In this document: piece after piece, positions 50,588-63,639 of the stretch
Position numbering within the stretch: position 1 is the stretch's first letter
Layout of the letters: the number at the start of each line of letters is the position of its first letter
Origin: Hymenobacter lucidus
GTDB taxonomy: Bacteria; Bacteroidota; Bacteroidia; Cytophagales; Hymenobacteraceae
DNA: 64,000 nt
Reading direction: 5' to 3'
NCBI RefSeq assembly: GCF_020447265.1
Contig: NZ_JAJADR010000001.1
Location: forward strand, 1,054,001 to 1,118,000
Position numbers and translations under genes: made by a program
The notes under the pieces: generated by a model
What the model saw: the letters and a program-made list of their open reading frames with translations, nothing else
Told to the model about the DNA's origin: nothing
Database searches by the model: none

Positions 50588-52057
50588 TCAGGCAAACATG
50601 CCCACGGCGTCCTTGCTCGGCAGGGCGGTTTTGCCCGTCAGCAGCGCGTCTACCCGGCGGGCCACCTCGCGGCCTTCCGAAATGGCCCACACCACCAACG
50701 ACTGGCCCCGGCGCATATCCCCGGCCACAAAAACTTTGGGACGGCTGGTCGAGAAGTCACCTTCCCGGGCCTGCACGTTGGCCCGGTCGTCCAGCGCCAC
50801 ACCCAGCTGCTCGAGCATACCTTCGTACTGGGGCGCAGCAAAGCCCAAAGCCAGCAGCACCATCGTACAGGGAATTTCGCGCGCCGAGCCTTCGATTTCA
50901 GTAAAGCGCAGACGGCGGCCCAGTACGTCGGTTTCCCAGGTAATATCCGTTACCAGCAACGCCCGCAAATGGCCGTTGTCGTCGCCCAGAAAGGCTTTGG
51001 TTTGAATGCCCCAGTAGCGCTGGCAGCCTTCTTCGTGGGAAGTGCTGGTCCGGAAAATGGCTGGCTCGTGGGGCCAGGGCGTGTGGGCGGGCCTCTCGGC
51101 CGAGGGTTGGTGCATGAGGGCAAACTGCGTGACGCTGCGGGCCTGCTGCCGGTTGGCGGTGCCCACACAGTCGGAGCCCGTGTCGCCGCTGCCGATAACC
51201 ACCACGTGCTGCCCTTCGGCCCAGAGTGGAGCGGCTTCAATGGGCAGGCTGCTCACGCGGCGGTTGTGCTGGGTGAGGTAGTCCATGGCGAAGTGGATAC
51301 CCGTCAGCTCCCGGCCCGGAATGGGCAGGTCGCGGGGCAGGGTAGCGCCGCCGGCTAGCACTACCGCGTCGAAGGTGCGCGTAAGCTCCTCGGCGGGCAG
51401 GTCACGGCCGATTTCGGTGTTGCAGCGAAACACCACGCCGTCGTCTTCCAGCAGCTGAATGCGGCGGTCAATAACCCACTTGTCGAGCTTGAAATCGGGG
51501 ATGCCGTAGCGCAGCAGCCCGCCGGGCCGGTCGTCGCGCTCAAATACCGTGACGCTGTGGCCGGCCTTGGTGAGCTGGGCGGCGGCGGCCAGCCCGGCCG
51601 GACCGGAACCTACCACGGCCACCGTTTTGCCCGACTTCAGCACCGGGGCTGTGGGCTGCACGTAGCCCCTGGCGAAGGCAATTTCGATGATGTGCTTCTC
51701 TATTTCCTCAATAGCCACCGGCGCCGAGTGGATGCTCAGCACGCAGGCTGACTCGCAGGGCGCGGGGCAGATGCGGCCGGTGAATTCGGGAAAGTTGTTG
51801 GTCGACGACAGAATCTGGTAGGCTTCGAGCCAGTCCTGCTTGTGCACCGCGTCGTTGAACTCGGGAATAATATTGCCCAGCGGGCAGCCGGCGTGGCAGA
51901 AGGGAATGCCGCAGTCCATGCAGCGGGCGGCCTGCTGGTTAAGCTGGGGCTCGGAGTAGGTGCCCACAAACTCGCTGTTGTGCTGAATCCGCTCCTGCGG
52001 GGCCGCTTTAGGCGGTAACTCGCGGCTGAATTCCTTGAAACCGGTGACGTGTCCCAT
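50588..52057 (-). CDS. gltD: Glutamate synthase small (beta) subunit
   Basis: A 489-residue NADPH-dependent subunit that passes electrons to GltB. The N-terminal ferredoxin-like cysteines are CMDCGIPFCHAGCPLGN and CPAPCESACV. The FAD/NADPH sites are VAVVGSGPAGLAAAAQL and VVIGSGDTGSDCVGTA, ending with KVFVAGDMRRGQSLVVWAI. The start MGHVTGFKEFSREL (52057) matches the usual GltD start; MTTTIYQL at 52081 is possible. It lies 135 bases downstream of gltB on the same strand. Together they make glutamate from 2-oxoglutarate and glutamine. Confidence 0.94.
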   Translation of the reverse strand: MGHVTGFKEFSRELPPKAAPQERIQHNSEFVGTYSEPQLNQQAARCMDCGIPFCHAGCPLGNIIPEFNDAVHKQDWLEAYQILSSTNNFPEFTGRICPAPCESACVLSIHSAPVAIEEIEKHIIEIAFARGYVQPTAPVLKSGKTVAVVGSGPAGLAAAAQLTKAGHSVTVFERDDRPGGLLRYGIPDFKLDKWVIDRRIQLLEDDGVVFRCNTEIGRDLPAEELTRTFDAVVLAGGATLPRDLPIPGRELTGIHFAMDYLTQHNRRVSSLPIEAAPLWAEGQHVVVIGSGDTGSDCVGTANRQQARSVTQFALMHQPSAERPAHTPWPHEPAIFRTSTSHEEGCQRYWGIQTKAFLGDDNGHLRALLVTDITWETDVLGRRLRFTEIEGSAREIPCTMVLLALGFAAPQYEGMLEQLGVALDDRANVQAREGDFSTSRPKVFVAGDMRRGQSLVVWAISEGREVARRVDALLTGKTALPSKDAVGMFA

Positions 52058-52192
52058 AAGCTGGTATATCGTGGTAGTCATGATGAGAGCAGCGAAGCGC
52101 CCCGCTTTTCGTTGTTGCAGCACCGAAAACCGGTTTCGCCCGGCACTCCGACTGCGCTCAACATGACGTTCTTTTCTGAGTAGATGAAGTGC

Positions 52193-56716
<4,524 letters not shown>

Positions 56717-57139
56717 CGGAAGTCGGTGTCGTGAAGAGAGGCCGTCGGGCGGGTATGGCCCGGCCGAATTGGCAAGATATTCTCCCGCCGCAGGCAGACA
56801 CGCCCGACTTGGCCCCGGCTACGATTTCCAACGCCGCTTCTCACCTAGTCGGTGACCAAAAATAGCGGGATACAGCCCGATTATGCGGGTTTTGCAACCG
56901 GCTTTGCTTACAATAGCCGATGCCTTTCACCGGCAAGTAGAGAAGCGTATCGGGGTTTGCTGCAAAGCCGATATCGACCAATGAATAGCCTGGATTGGCG
57001 CGGGGAGCTGCAAAAGCGGTAGCCCGTAGCCTACAGGTTGCCACAACCGGGTTTGCAGCCCTGGGTTACGGCAACGACGTAGGCTACGGGCTAAGATTCG
57101 CGCCACAAGTCACTAACTATCGTCTGGATAAATCTAACG
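56717..57139. other. Intergenic region with an inverted repeat
   Basis: 423 bases with no gene seen. It holds the IR at 57020-57093 and a second, weaker pair: CGGCTTTGC (56899-56907) and GCAAAGCCG (56962-56970). Confidence 0.6.
57020..57093. repeat. Imperfect palindromic element (TAGCCCGTAGCCTAC arms)
   Basis: TAGCCCGTAGCCTAC (57020-57034) and its exact complement (57079-57093), with a second inner pair GTTGCC (57037-57042) / GGCAAC (57070-57075). It forms a long interrupted hairpin between the response regulator end and gltB start. Confidence 0.75.
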
Positions 57140-57826
57140 TCAGGCGGCGCGGTCTTCCAGGATATAACCGATGCCGTTGAGGGTGTGTATTAGCTTGGGG
57201 GTGAAGTCTTTGTCTACTTTCTTGCGCAGGTAGTTCACGTACACATCTACCACGTTGGTGCGGGTATCGAAGGCTAAGTCCCAAACTTTGTGCACGATTT
57301 CATGGCGGGTGAGGGCGCGGCCCTGGTTGTGCATGAAATACTCCAGCAACGCTAGCTCGCGGCCCGTGAGGTCGATGCGCTTGTCGCCGCGCTTCACGAT
57401 TTTACTGCTGCCGTGCAGCTCCAGGTCGGCCACTTTCAGCACGTTCTGCTCGGGAGGGGCCGGGGCCGGATAGCGGCGGTGCAGGGCGCGCAGGCGGGCC
57501 AGCAGCTCCCCAAACTCGAACGGCTTCACCAAGTAGTCATCGGCTCCGGCCTCGAAGCCACGCAGCTTGTGCTCGGTATCGTTGAGGGCCGTAAACATGA
57601 GCACCGACAGCTTATCGTAGTGCTGCCGGATGTGGCGGCACAGCTCCAGGCCGCTGACCTCGGGCAGTTCCGCTTTGAGAATAACGGCCGTGTATTCGGT
57701 GGCGGCCAGCATATGGTAGGCCGAAGGCACATTCAGGGCCACGGCCACCGCTATGCCCTGCTGTTCCAGGCTGCTTTTCAGCAGCGCAGCCGCTAGTAAG
57801 TCGTCTTCAACTAACAATATTTTCAT
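57140..57826 (-). CDS. OmpR-family response regulator lacking the phosphoacceptor Asp
   Basis: A 228-residue transcription regulator: receiver (1-118) and winged-helix DNA-binding domain (about 130-226, LTGRELALLEYFMHNQGRAL and TNVVDVYVNYLRKKVD). The acidic pocket VEDD (7-9), the switch Thr (MFTALND) and Lys (YLVKPF) are kept, but the acceptor position in AVILKAELPEVSG is Lys51 (codon AAA), where Asp is normal. It therefore cannot be phosphorylated in the standard way. The start is ATG at 57826; a longer open frame gives an unrelated N-terminus. There is no histidine kinase beside it. The SulP-carbonic anhydrase gene lies 124 bases upstream on the same strand. Confidence 0.92.
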   Translation of the reverse strand: MKILLVEDDLLAAALLKSSLEQQGIAVAVALNVPSAYHMLAATEYTAVILKAELPEVSGLELCRHIRQHYDKLSVLMFTALNDTEHKLRGFEAGADDYLVKPFEFGELLARLRALHRRYPAPAPPEQNVLKVADLELHGSSKIVKRGDKRIDLTGRELALLEYFMHNQGRALTRHEIVHKVWDLAFDTRTNVVDVYVNYLRKKVDKDFTPKLIHTLNGIGYILEDRAA

Positions 57827-57950
57827 CCTCGCACAAGCAGTTGGCGGTACTGCCCCCGCCGATTGGGAAAACCGTCGGGGGCCGCAGCCGGGTTTAAAAA
57901 AACACTTTGGGTGGGATGGGAATCGGGTGGGGCAGTAATGAATAGTGGGG

Positions 57951-60326
57951 TTACGGCACGCCCAGGGCCGCGTCGCCATCGAAGGGCGGAATGGCAATGA
58001 TGGGGCCGCGTCCGGTGCCGGTGCTTACCGAGTAGATGGACGGCGGCTGGTGCAGGTTGCCAGCCAGGCGGCGCAGCCCCTCGGGAGCCACCTGGTAGCG
58101 GAAAATGGTGTCGTACTCGGCAAAGTCCCGGCGCACGTCTACTTCCAAATCCCGGATGACGCCGCCGTGAATATCGTAAACCCAGCCGTGCAGGTGCAGC
58201 GGCGCGGCACCTTCGTAGGCCTGCTGTACGCTGGCGTTCTGGTGCAGGTTATACACTTGTTCGATGACGTTGAGCTCCACGAGGCGGCGGTACCGCTCGT
58301 CCTCGGTTTCCAGTTCGCCCAGCTCATGGTCGTGCTTATGCATTACCTCGCGCACCGTGCTCAGCCAGCTGTTCACCGCGCCTTCGTCCACGTTTTGCAT
58401 GGCCGCCTTCACGCCCCGGCAGCCATAGTGCCCGCACACGATGATGTGCTGAATTTTGAGCACCTCGACGGCATATTGCAGCACCGACGACAAATTCAGA
58501 TCGGTACTTACCACCAGGTTGGCCACGTTGCGGTGCACGAATACCTCACCGGGTGCGGTGCCGGTCATCTCACTTACCGATACGTGGTTGTCGGAGCAGC
58601 CGATGAACAGGAACTTGGGCGTTTGCTCAGCGGCGGCCTCGAAAAAGCGCGGGTTGCGGCGCAGCTTTTCGGCCACCCAGTTGCGGTTGTTTTCAAAAAG
58701 CTTGTAATAGGCCTCAAAGTCGGCTTCCTTGCCGCTCACGTGGGGCTGGCCAGCAATGTTCTGGGCGTAGTCTTCGCCTTTGCGCAGGAAAATGAGCTGG
58801 ATATTACGCTGCCGAGCCGTTTCGCGGAAGTTCTCGATGGCACCCAGCACGTCGCGGTCAATGAAGGCGGAGTTGGTGCCGTCGATTTCCACGGTCGTAT
58901 TCACCGGAATATCCTTGAGCACGGTCATGATGCTGGCCTTGTTGAGAAACGAGACATGCTCGCCCAGGCTGATGCGCAGGTGCTCCTGGCCTTCGACGGA
59001 ATAGCTCTGGAAGAAGTGCGCGTTTTTGTAGGTTTCGCGCAGCACGAAGAACAAGCCGACAGCCGCGCCAATGCCGATACCGATGAGCAGGTCCGTGAGC
59101 AGAATGGCCACGATGGTGACGATGAAGGGTAGAAACTCGGTGATGCCCGCCTGAAAGTGCTGCTTGAAGATGCTGATGCGGGCCAGCTTATAGCCCGTAA
59201 CAAGCAGGATAGCGGCCAGCGCGGCCCAGGGAATCAGATTCAGCAGGCGCGGAAACAGGATGACGCTCAAGAGTAGAAAGCTGCCGTGCATCAGGGCTGC
59301 CAGCTTTGTGCGGCCCCCGGCGTTGATGCTCACCGAGCTGCGCACGATAACCGAGGTAAGCGGCAGGCCGCCGAGCAGGCCGCTCACGAAGTTGCCCACG
59401 CCCTGGGCCTTCAGCTCGCGGTTGGTGGGGGTTTTGCGCTTCAGCGGGTCCAGCTCGTCGGTGGCTTCCACGGCCAACAGGGCTTCGAGGCTGGCTACCA
59501 GGGCAATAGAAAACGCGGCGGTGTAGATTTTGACGTTGGCCAGCTGCGAGAAGTCAGGCAGGGTGAAGAGGCCGATGAATTCCTCAGTACTCTTAGGCAC
59601 CGGCAGTTGCACCAAGTGGGTGCCAGCCAGCATGTAAGCGGGGTCGAGCAGGCCAGCCAGGGTGTTTAGCGTGACGCCCAGAATGATAACTACCAACGCC
59701 GCCGGCACGGCCGAAAGCACGGGGTTCTGCTTGAAGAAGGGCTGTTCCCAGCCAATAAGTACGGCCAGGCTAACCACGGCAATAACCAGCGCCGTAGCAT
59801 TGAATTCGCGCAGGGCGTGCTCCAGCAGGCCTTCCAGGTTGCCGCCGTTCCACGAAAACAAGGCCAGCGACTCTACCGCGTCGGCATCGTAGCCCATAAT
59901 GTGGGGCAGCTGCTTCAGAATCAGGATAATGCCGATGGCCGCCAGCATGCCTTTGATAACCGACGAGGGAAAGAAGTTGCTGATGATACCGGCTTTCACC
60001 AGGCCCATGATGATCTGCATCACGCCGGCCACGCAGATGGCCAGCTGCAGCGCCTTAAACGAGCCCAGGGAGCTAAGGCTGCTCACAACAACCAGGATCA
60101 GGCCCGCTTCCGGCCCCGAAATACTGACGGCTGAGCGGCTCAGCGCCCCCACCACCAGCCCGCCGACGATGCCGGCGATGATACCCGAAAACAGTGGGGC
60201 ACCCGAGGCCAGCGCAATGCCCAGGCACAGCGGTACGGCCACCAGAAACGACACCAGGCCACCCTGCAAATCGTTTTTGAAGTAAGAAAAATCCCAGGTT
60301 TTGGGAGTAGTTGATACGGTAGACAT
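57951..60326 (-). CDS. SulP anion transporter fused to beta-carbonic anhydrase
   Basis: A 791-residue fusion. The N-terminal half is SulP (SLC26-like), with 10-14 spans from NDLQGGLVSFLVAVPLCLGI, SISGPEAGLILVVVS and KGMLAAIGIILILKQLP to TSVIVRSSVSINAGGRTKLA. A STAS domain lies at about 450-520. From about 555 follows a beta-carbonic anhydrase with zinc ligands Cys577, His633 and Cys636 (GHYGCRGV) and Asp579, but the CxDxR motif reads CSDNHV (His581 instead of Arg). Fusions of this kind move bicarbonate and interconvert it with CO2. The start chosen is MSTVSTTPK (60326); ATGs at 60332 and 60344 are possible. AT-rich upstream DNA precedes it. Confidence 0.92.
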   Translation of the reverse strand: MSTVSTTPKTWDFSYFKNDLQGGLVSFLVAVPLCLGIALASGAPLFSGIIAGIVGGLVVGALSRSAVSISGPEAGLILVVVSSLSSLGSFKALQLAICVAGVMQIIMGLVKAGIISNFFPSSVIKGMLAAIGIILILKQLPHIMGYDADAVESLALFSWNGGNLEGLLEHALREFNATALVIAVVSLAVLIGWEQPFFKQNPVLSAVPAALVVIILGVTLNTLAGLLDPAYMLAGTHLVQLPVPKSTEEFIGLFTLPDFSQLANVKIYTAAFSIALVASLEALLAVEATDELDPLKRKTPTNRELKAQGVGNFVSGLLGGLPLTSVIVRSSVSINAGGRTKLAALMHGSFLLLSVILFPRLLNLIPWAALAAILLVTGYKLARISIFKQHFQAGITEFLPFIVTIVAILLTDLLIGIGIGAAVGLFFVLRETYKNAHFFQSYSVEGQEHLRISLGEHVSFLNKASIMTVLKDIPVNTTVEIDGTNSAFIDRDVLGAIENFRETARQRNIQLIFLRKGEDYAQNIAGQPHVSGKEADFEAYYKLFENNRNWVAEKLRRNPRFFEAAAEQTPKFLFIGCSDNHVSVSEMTGTAPGEVFVHRNVANLVVSTDLNLSSVLQYAVEVLKIQHIIVCGHYGCRGVKAAMQNVDEGAVNSWLSTVREVMHKHDHELGELETEDERYRRLVELNVIEQVYNLHQNASVQQAYEGAAPLHLHGWVYDIHGGVIRDLEVDVRRDFAEYDTIFRYQVAPEGLRRLAGNLHQPPSIYSVSTGTGRGPIIAIPPFDGDAALGVP

Positions 60327-60513
60327 AAGCATTGGAAAAGGCATGAGAAATCCGGCGTGGCTTAAAAGCCGCGAAGGAGAAAACACTCGGAAGTGGGTGG
60401 GAAGCAGAGCCGGCCGCGTGGAACCGGTTGCGGTGGTGCAGCGCTAAAAAGAATTTCTAATCAGAGCAGGTCGGTGAAAAAACTTCGGAATCAATCAGTT
60501 GAAATTTCTATGA

Positions 60514-60521
60514 CAAAGGTA
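60514..60521 (-). promoter_or_regulatory. Candidate -7 box TACCTTTG for the SulP fusion
   Basis: Exact TAnnTTTG on the minus strand, 188 bases before the SulP start. No -33 partner is clear. Confidence 0.35.
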
Positions 60522-60945
60522 AAGGCCAGAAACAGGCGTAGAATTAAAGGGATATTATAAGGTTATTAGATTTTCATTAAAGCATAATTAGAAAACGATA
60601 AGAGAAAAAAGTTATGGTTTTTGAGTAAATAGTGGGATAAAACAACTTTAAGCTTAATTTAATGCATTGAGTATTTATGGTGTATATGCATGAATATCAA
60701 CAAGATATTTAAATTAAATTTGCCGCATAATGTTGATGGTTGTCGAAAAAATAGCTTTTAACATGCTATATGAAATTGCTTTAATCTGTTGTTAAAGCGT
60801 ATTAATGTTGAAATTTAGCCGGTTCAGGGCTTCAAAAGTATAGTAGTATATTTTACTGGAAAGTACAGCGTAGATTAGCTTTCTCATCATAATACTAGCG
60901 AGAAACAGTGGGGTGCCAGAACGGACTGAGTGGCGGATAGCCACC

Positions 60946-60990
60946 AAAAAAAAATACCCCGCCAGCCATTCGAAAACGGCCAGCGGGGCA
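60946..60990 (-). terminator. Rho-independent terminator of the ureide cluster
   Basis: CCCCGC / GCGGGG stem with bulges and an inner GCC/GGC, followed by nine U on the minus strand, 23 bases past the DUF6986 stop. Confidence 0.8.
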
Positions 60991-61012
60991 TTGTAGCAAT
61001 AAGGCGCAAAAG

Positions 61013-62449
61013 CTAGGCTTTCTGCTTGCGGCGGCCCTCCAGGATGCGGAAGAACGAGCGGGTCTGGATTTCTTCCAGCGTGAGGCCAGTAGCCAGTACT
61101 TCGTCTTCGGTAATGGCGCCGCAGTTCATAGCTTTCAGGAAGAAGTTGAGCAGGCCCTGACCCGTAGCGGCGTCGTCGAAGATGTCGCCGGTGAGGGTGG
61201 AAATGGCAGCCCGCTCCACAAAAGTTTTCAGCCGGTTCAGCGCGTCGTCGTAGCTGCTCAGGAAAAAGTTGTAGGTAGCCGCGTAGCGCATCGGCAGCTG
61301 GGCTGGGTTCAAATCCCAGCCCTGGTAGAGGCCGTTGATGAGCGAGTGGGTGGTGTGGTGGAAGCCCTGCCGCCAGGCGTTGTGCACCGAGTCGCGGTTT
61401 TCCTTGAGCTGCTCGAACGAGAGGTTGTCGCCGCGGTGGGGGCCGATGGGCATCACGTTGGTAGCCCCATCGGAGAGGAAGATGCCGGTGCCGCCCAGCG
61501 CCACCTTGGTCATGTGGTGGGCAAAGTCGCAGACGGGGTGAGCCATAGTCTGGTACTTGGCCGTAATGCCGGCCGAGGCCGTGTAGTCGTAGGTGCCGAA
61601 GTGGGCGGCCACGCAGCGGCCCTCACTGGCCCGGATGATGCGCATGAGCGGGTTGCGGCCTTCCTCATCCATGATGATCTGAGTGGCTTCCACCATCGTT
61701 TCCATCTGGAGCGTGCCGGCGGGCAGGTTGTTGGCCTGTTCGATGAGCTCAAACAGGCGTACCATCGTGGTCATCTGCTCGGGAATGGTCACTTTGGGCA
61801 GCATCACCACGAAGTTGTCGGGCAGCTTGCCGCCGGTTTTTTCCAGCAGCGTGGTCAGGAAAATATCCAGCGTGCGCACGCCCCGGGCCTTGAGGTCTTC
61901 GGTAAAGGGCTTGATGCGGATGCCGATGAAGGGCGACAAGGTGCCGTTTTCCATGCCCTTAGCTACTTCACCAGCGGCGCGCACGGCGGTTTCGTCTTCC
62001 TCCGCGTCGGGCCGGTTGCCGAAGCCGTCCTCAAAGTCGACCCGGAAATCCTCTACCGGCTCGCTCTGCAGCTTTTTGATGATCTTGTTGTAGACCGAAT
62101 ACGCCAGCCAGGCGTGCTCTTGCTTGCGTTCCTCGGGGCTCATGGCATCGAGGCGGGCGGTGAGGGCAATGATGTCTTTTTCGAGCGTGGGCAGGTGCTC
62201 GTGGCCTTTCAATTGCAGCACGCGGGCCAGCTCGGTGAAGTTGGGCGCGTAGCTTTTCAGGTTGTTGAGGGCAATTTCACCCATCCGCACGCAGGTATCC
62301 GACTTAAACAAATTAGCCCCGCCGTACACGGTATGCACCGGCTGGCGGTCGGGTTTGTCGCCGGGGTAGGTTTGCTGGAACTGGCGGTTGGCTACGCCGA
62401 GCTGGTCGAGCAGCTGGCTTTTTTCGGAATCCTGAAGGCTAAGTTTCAT
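61013..62449 (-). CDS. DUF6986 family aldolase/citrate-lyase-like protein in the ureide cluster
   Basis: A 478-residue cytoplasmic protein of the DUF6986 type, related to the PEP/citrate lyase TIM-barrel superfamily that includes malate synthase. Visible segments are FRVDFEDGFGNRPDAEEDE, FIGIRIKPFTEDLKARGVRT, VVMLPKVTIPEQM, LQMETMVEATQIIMDEEGRN, HFGTYDYTASAGITAKYQ and FHHTTHSLINGLYQGWDLNP. Acidic residues in DFEDGF and QMETMVE are likely metal ligands. It follows uraH after 60 bases, at the end of the urate degradation cluster. No function is established. Handling of glyoxylate, the product of ureidoglycolate cleavage, is a reasonable but unproven guess. Confidence 0.85.
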   Translation of the reverse strand: MKLSLQDSEKSQLLDQLGVANRQFQQTYPGDKPDRQPVHTVYGGANLFKSDTCVRMGEIALNNLKSYAPNFTELARVLQLKGHEHLPTLEKDIIALTARLDAMSPEERKQEHAWLAYSVYNKIIKKLQSEPVEDFRVDFEDGFGNRPDAEEDETAVRAAGEVAKGMENGTLSPFIGIRIKPFTEDLKARGVRTLDIFLTTLLEKTGGKLPDNFVVMLPKVTIPEQMTTMVRLFELIEQANNLPAGTLQMETMVEATQIIMDEEGRNPLMRIIRASEGRCVAAHFGTYDYTASAGITAKYQTMAHPVCDFAHHMTKVALGGTGIFLSDGATNVMPIGPHRGDNLSFEQLKENRDSVHNAWRQGFHHTTHSLINGLYQGWDLNPAQLPMRYAATYNFFLSSYDDALNRLKTFVERAAISTLTGDIFDDAATGQGLLNFFLKAMNCGAITEDEVLATGLTLEEIQTRSFFRILEGRRKQKA

Positions 62450-62509
62450 ATGGGAAGAGTAGGCGGGAATTTGAAAAGTGGGGCAGCTAAGGCTAGAAAT
62501 CTCGCGGAA

Positions 62510-62848
62510 TCAGCTGCCGCGGTAGGTGCTGTAGCCGAAGGGGTTGAGCAGCAGAGGAATGTGATAATGCTCGGCAGCCAATACGTTGAAGACGATTTCC
62601 ACGAAGGGGTAGAAGTTAGCCGTACCCTGCTGCTCGAAGTACTCCTGGGTGAAAAACTTCATGCGGTAGGTGCCCAGCGGCAGCTGCTGGTCTTTGGGCA
62701 GCAAATCGGGAATCCGGCCATCGGGGTTGGTGCGGCCCCGGGCCAGCTCCTGCCAAGCTTCGCCGTGCAGGGCGGAAAGAGCAATGGTGACGCCCTGCGC
62801 CGGGCGGCCCAGGGTAGTATCCAGAATGTGGGTCGTAATCTGACTCAT
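62510..62848 (-). CDS. uraH: 5-hydroxyisourate hydrolase
   Basis: A 112-residue transthyretin-related enzyme that hydrolyses 5-hydroxyisourate to OHCU in urate breakdown. The N-terminal THILDTTLGRPAQGV with a catalytic His, the RTNPDGRIPDL segment, HYHIPLLLNPFGYSTYRGS and the C-terminal YRGS tetrapeptide are diagnostic. It overlaps uraD by 4 bases (ATGA) on the same strand. Confidence 0.96.
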   Translation of the reverse strand: MSQITTHILDTTLGRPAQGVTIALSALHGEAWQELARGRTNPDGRIPDLLPKDQQLPLGTYRMKFFTQEYFEQQGTANFYPFVEIVFNVLAAEHYHIPLLLNPFGYSTYRGS

Positions 62849-63354
62849 GCGGCTAAGAGTTTTTCGAGGCGGATGCGGGTGATTTTGTCCTGCTCGCCCA
62901 TGGCAATGTGAATTTCATCCTGGAGCAAGTTCGGCAGACGGGCCTGCAGCAAGGCCAGCATTTCCTCGGCCGACTTCCCCGTAGCGCACACGATAAAGAT
63001 GTAGCCGAACTTCTGCTCGTACTCGTCATTACCGGCCGCCAGAGCTTCCAAGGTGTCCTGCGAAGCCTGCTTTACGGATGCCTGTTCCCCTTCGGCCCAG
63101 GTGCTGGTGCTGGCAAACTTTTCGCGCAGCGCGGCTACGTTGCCCCCGATTTTGGGATGGTGGGTAAAGGCCTCGCGCCAGTCGACCTCCGCGAGGCCGT
63201 ACCAGATAGTTTTGGCCTGCTCAAACAGCGTATCGGCGTCGGCGACGGGGAAGATGCTGTTCATTTGCTCCACCCAAGCGGTAGCGCCGCAGCACTTGGC
63301 TAAGGCCTCGGCGCGGGCCGGGGCAGGGAGGGAATTGAGTTCGGAAAGGGTCAT
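62845..63354 (-). CDS. uraD: 2-oxo-4-hydroxy-4-carboxy-5-ureidoimidazoline decarboxylase
   Basis: A 169-residue enzyme that decarboxylates OHCU to (S)-allantoin. The conserved segments are THHPKIGG (active-site His), the acidic SxxEQ region (SASTSTWAEGEQASV) and FGYIFIVCATGKSAEEML. It follows the small membrane gene and overlaps uraH. Allantoin made here would be cut by an allantoinase and allantoate enzymes that are outside the window, with AllE next in line. Confidence 0.95.
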   Translation of the reverse strand: MTLSELNSLPAPARAEALAKCCGATAWVEQMNSIFPVADADTLFEQAKTIWYGLAEVDWREAFTHHPKIGGNVAALREKFASTSTWAEGEQASVKQASQDTLEALAAGNDEYEQKFGYIFIVCATGKSAEEMLALLQARLPNLLQDEIHIAMGEQDKITRIRLEKLLAA

Positions 63355-63358
63355 TGGG

Positions 63359-63619
63359 TTACTTTTCTTCTTGCCGCAGCTCCGGATGGCTTCGGGTGCG
63401 ACTCATAAATTCGATGGTGCCCGAGTAGCGGCGGGCTTTTTCGGCCAGCCGGATTCCGATGCCGGAGCCGAGCAGTGCCACCAATAGGCCAATGCCCAGG
63501 CCCCACCACTCGGGCATATAAAGCCAGCTAAGCACGCCCAGAATAAGACCGAGGATGGTGGGCGAAACGAATACCTGCAGCCAGGCCAGTGCGGAAAGAA
63601 AACGGTGCAGAATATTCAT
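63359..63619 (-). CDS. Small two-helix membrane protein in the ureide cluster
   Basis: An 86-residue protein with two hydrophobic helices (WLQVFVSPTILGLILGVLSW and GLGIGLLVALLGSGIGIRLA), then a charged tail (EKARRYSGTIEFMSRTRSH). No family is recognised. It lies 20 bases downstream of AllE's stop and 4 bases before the uraD start, so it is part of the operon. Roles in uptake or membrane tethering are possible; none can be assigned. Confidence 0.65.
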   Translation of the reverse strand: MNILHRFLSALAWLQVFVSPTILGLILGVLSWLYMPEWWGLGIGLLVALLGSGIGIRLAEKARRYSGTIEFMSRTRSHPELRQEEK

Positions 63620-63639
63620 TAGGCGTACATAGCGGCAGC

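Larger units (their letters stand above)
60327..61012. other. Long AT-rich intergenic region
   Basis: 686 bases, visibly AT-rich from about 60520 to 60880, with no convincing gene on either strand. It holds minus-strand boxes TACCTTTG (60514-60521) and TACTTTTG (60833-60840), both exact TAnnTTTG, a plus-strand TAAATTTG (60715-60722) with no gene behind it, and the terminator of the DUF6986 gene. Confidence 0.6.

Noticed and set aside
61309..61325. CTGGGTTCAAATCCCAG looks like a tRNA T-arm
   Set aside because: It lies inside the DUF6986 coding frame (GWDLNPAQL) and no acceptor, D-arm or anticodon arm fits around it.
61346..62911. A 521-codon plus-strand open frame opposite the DUF6986 and uraH genes
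   Set aside because: It spans two well-supported minus-strand genes and shows only low-complexity Val/Gly/His sequence.
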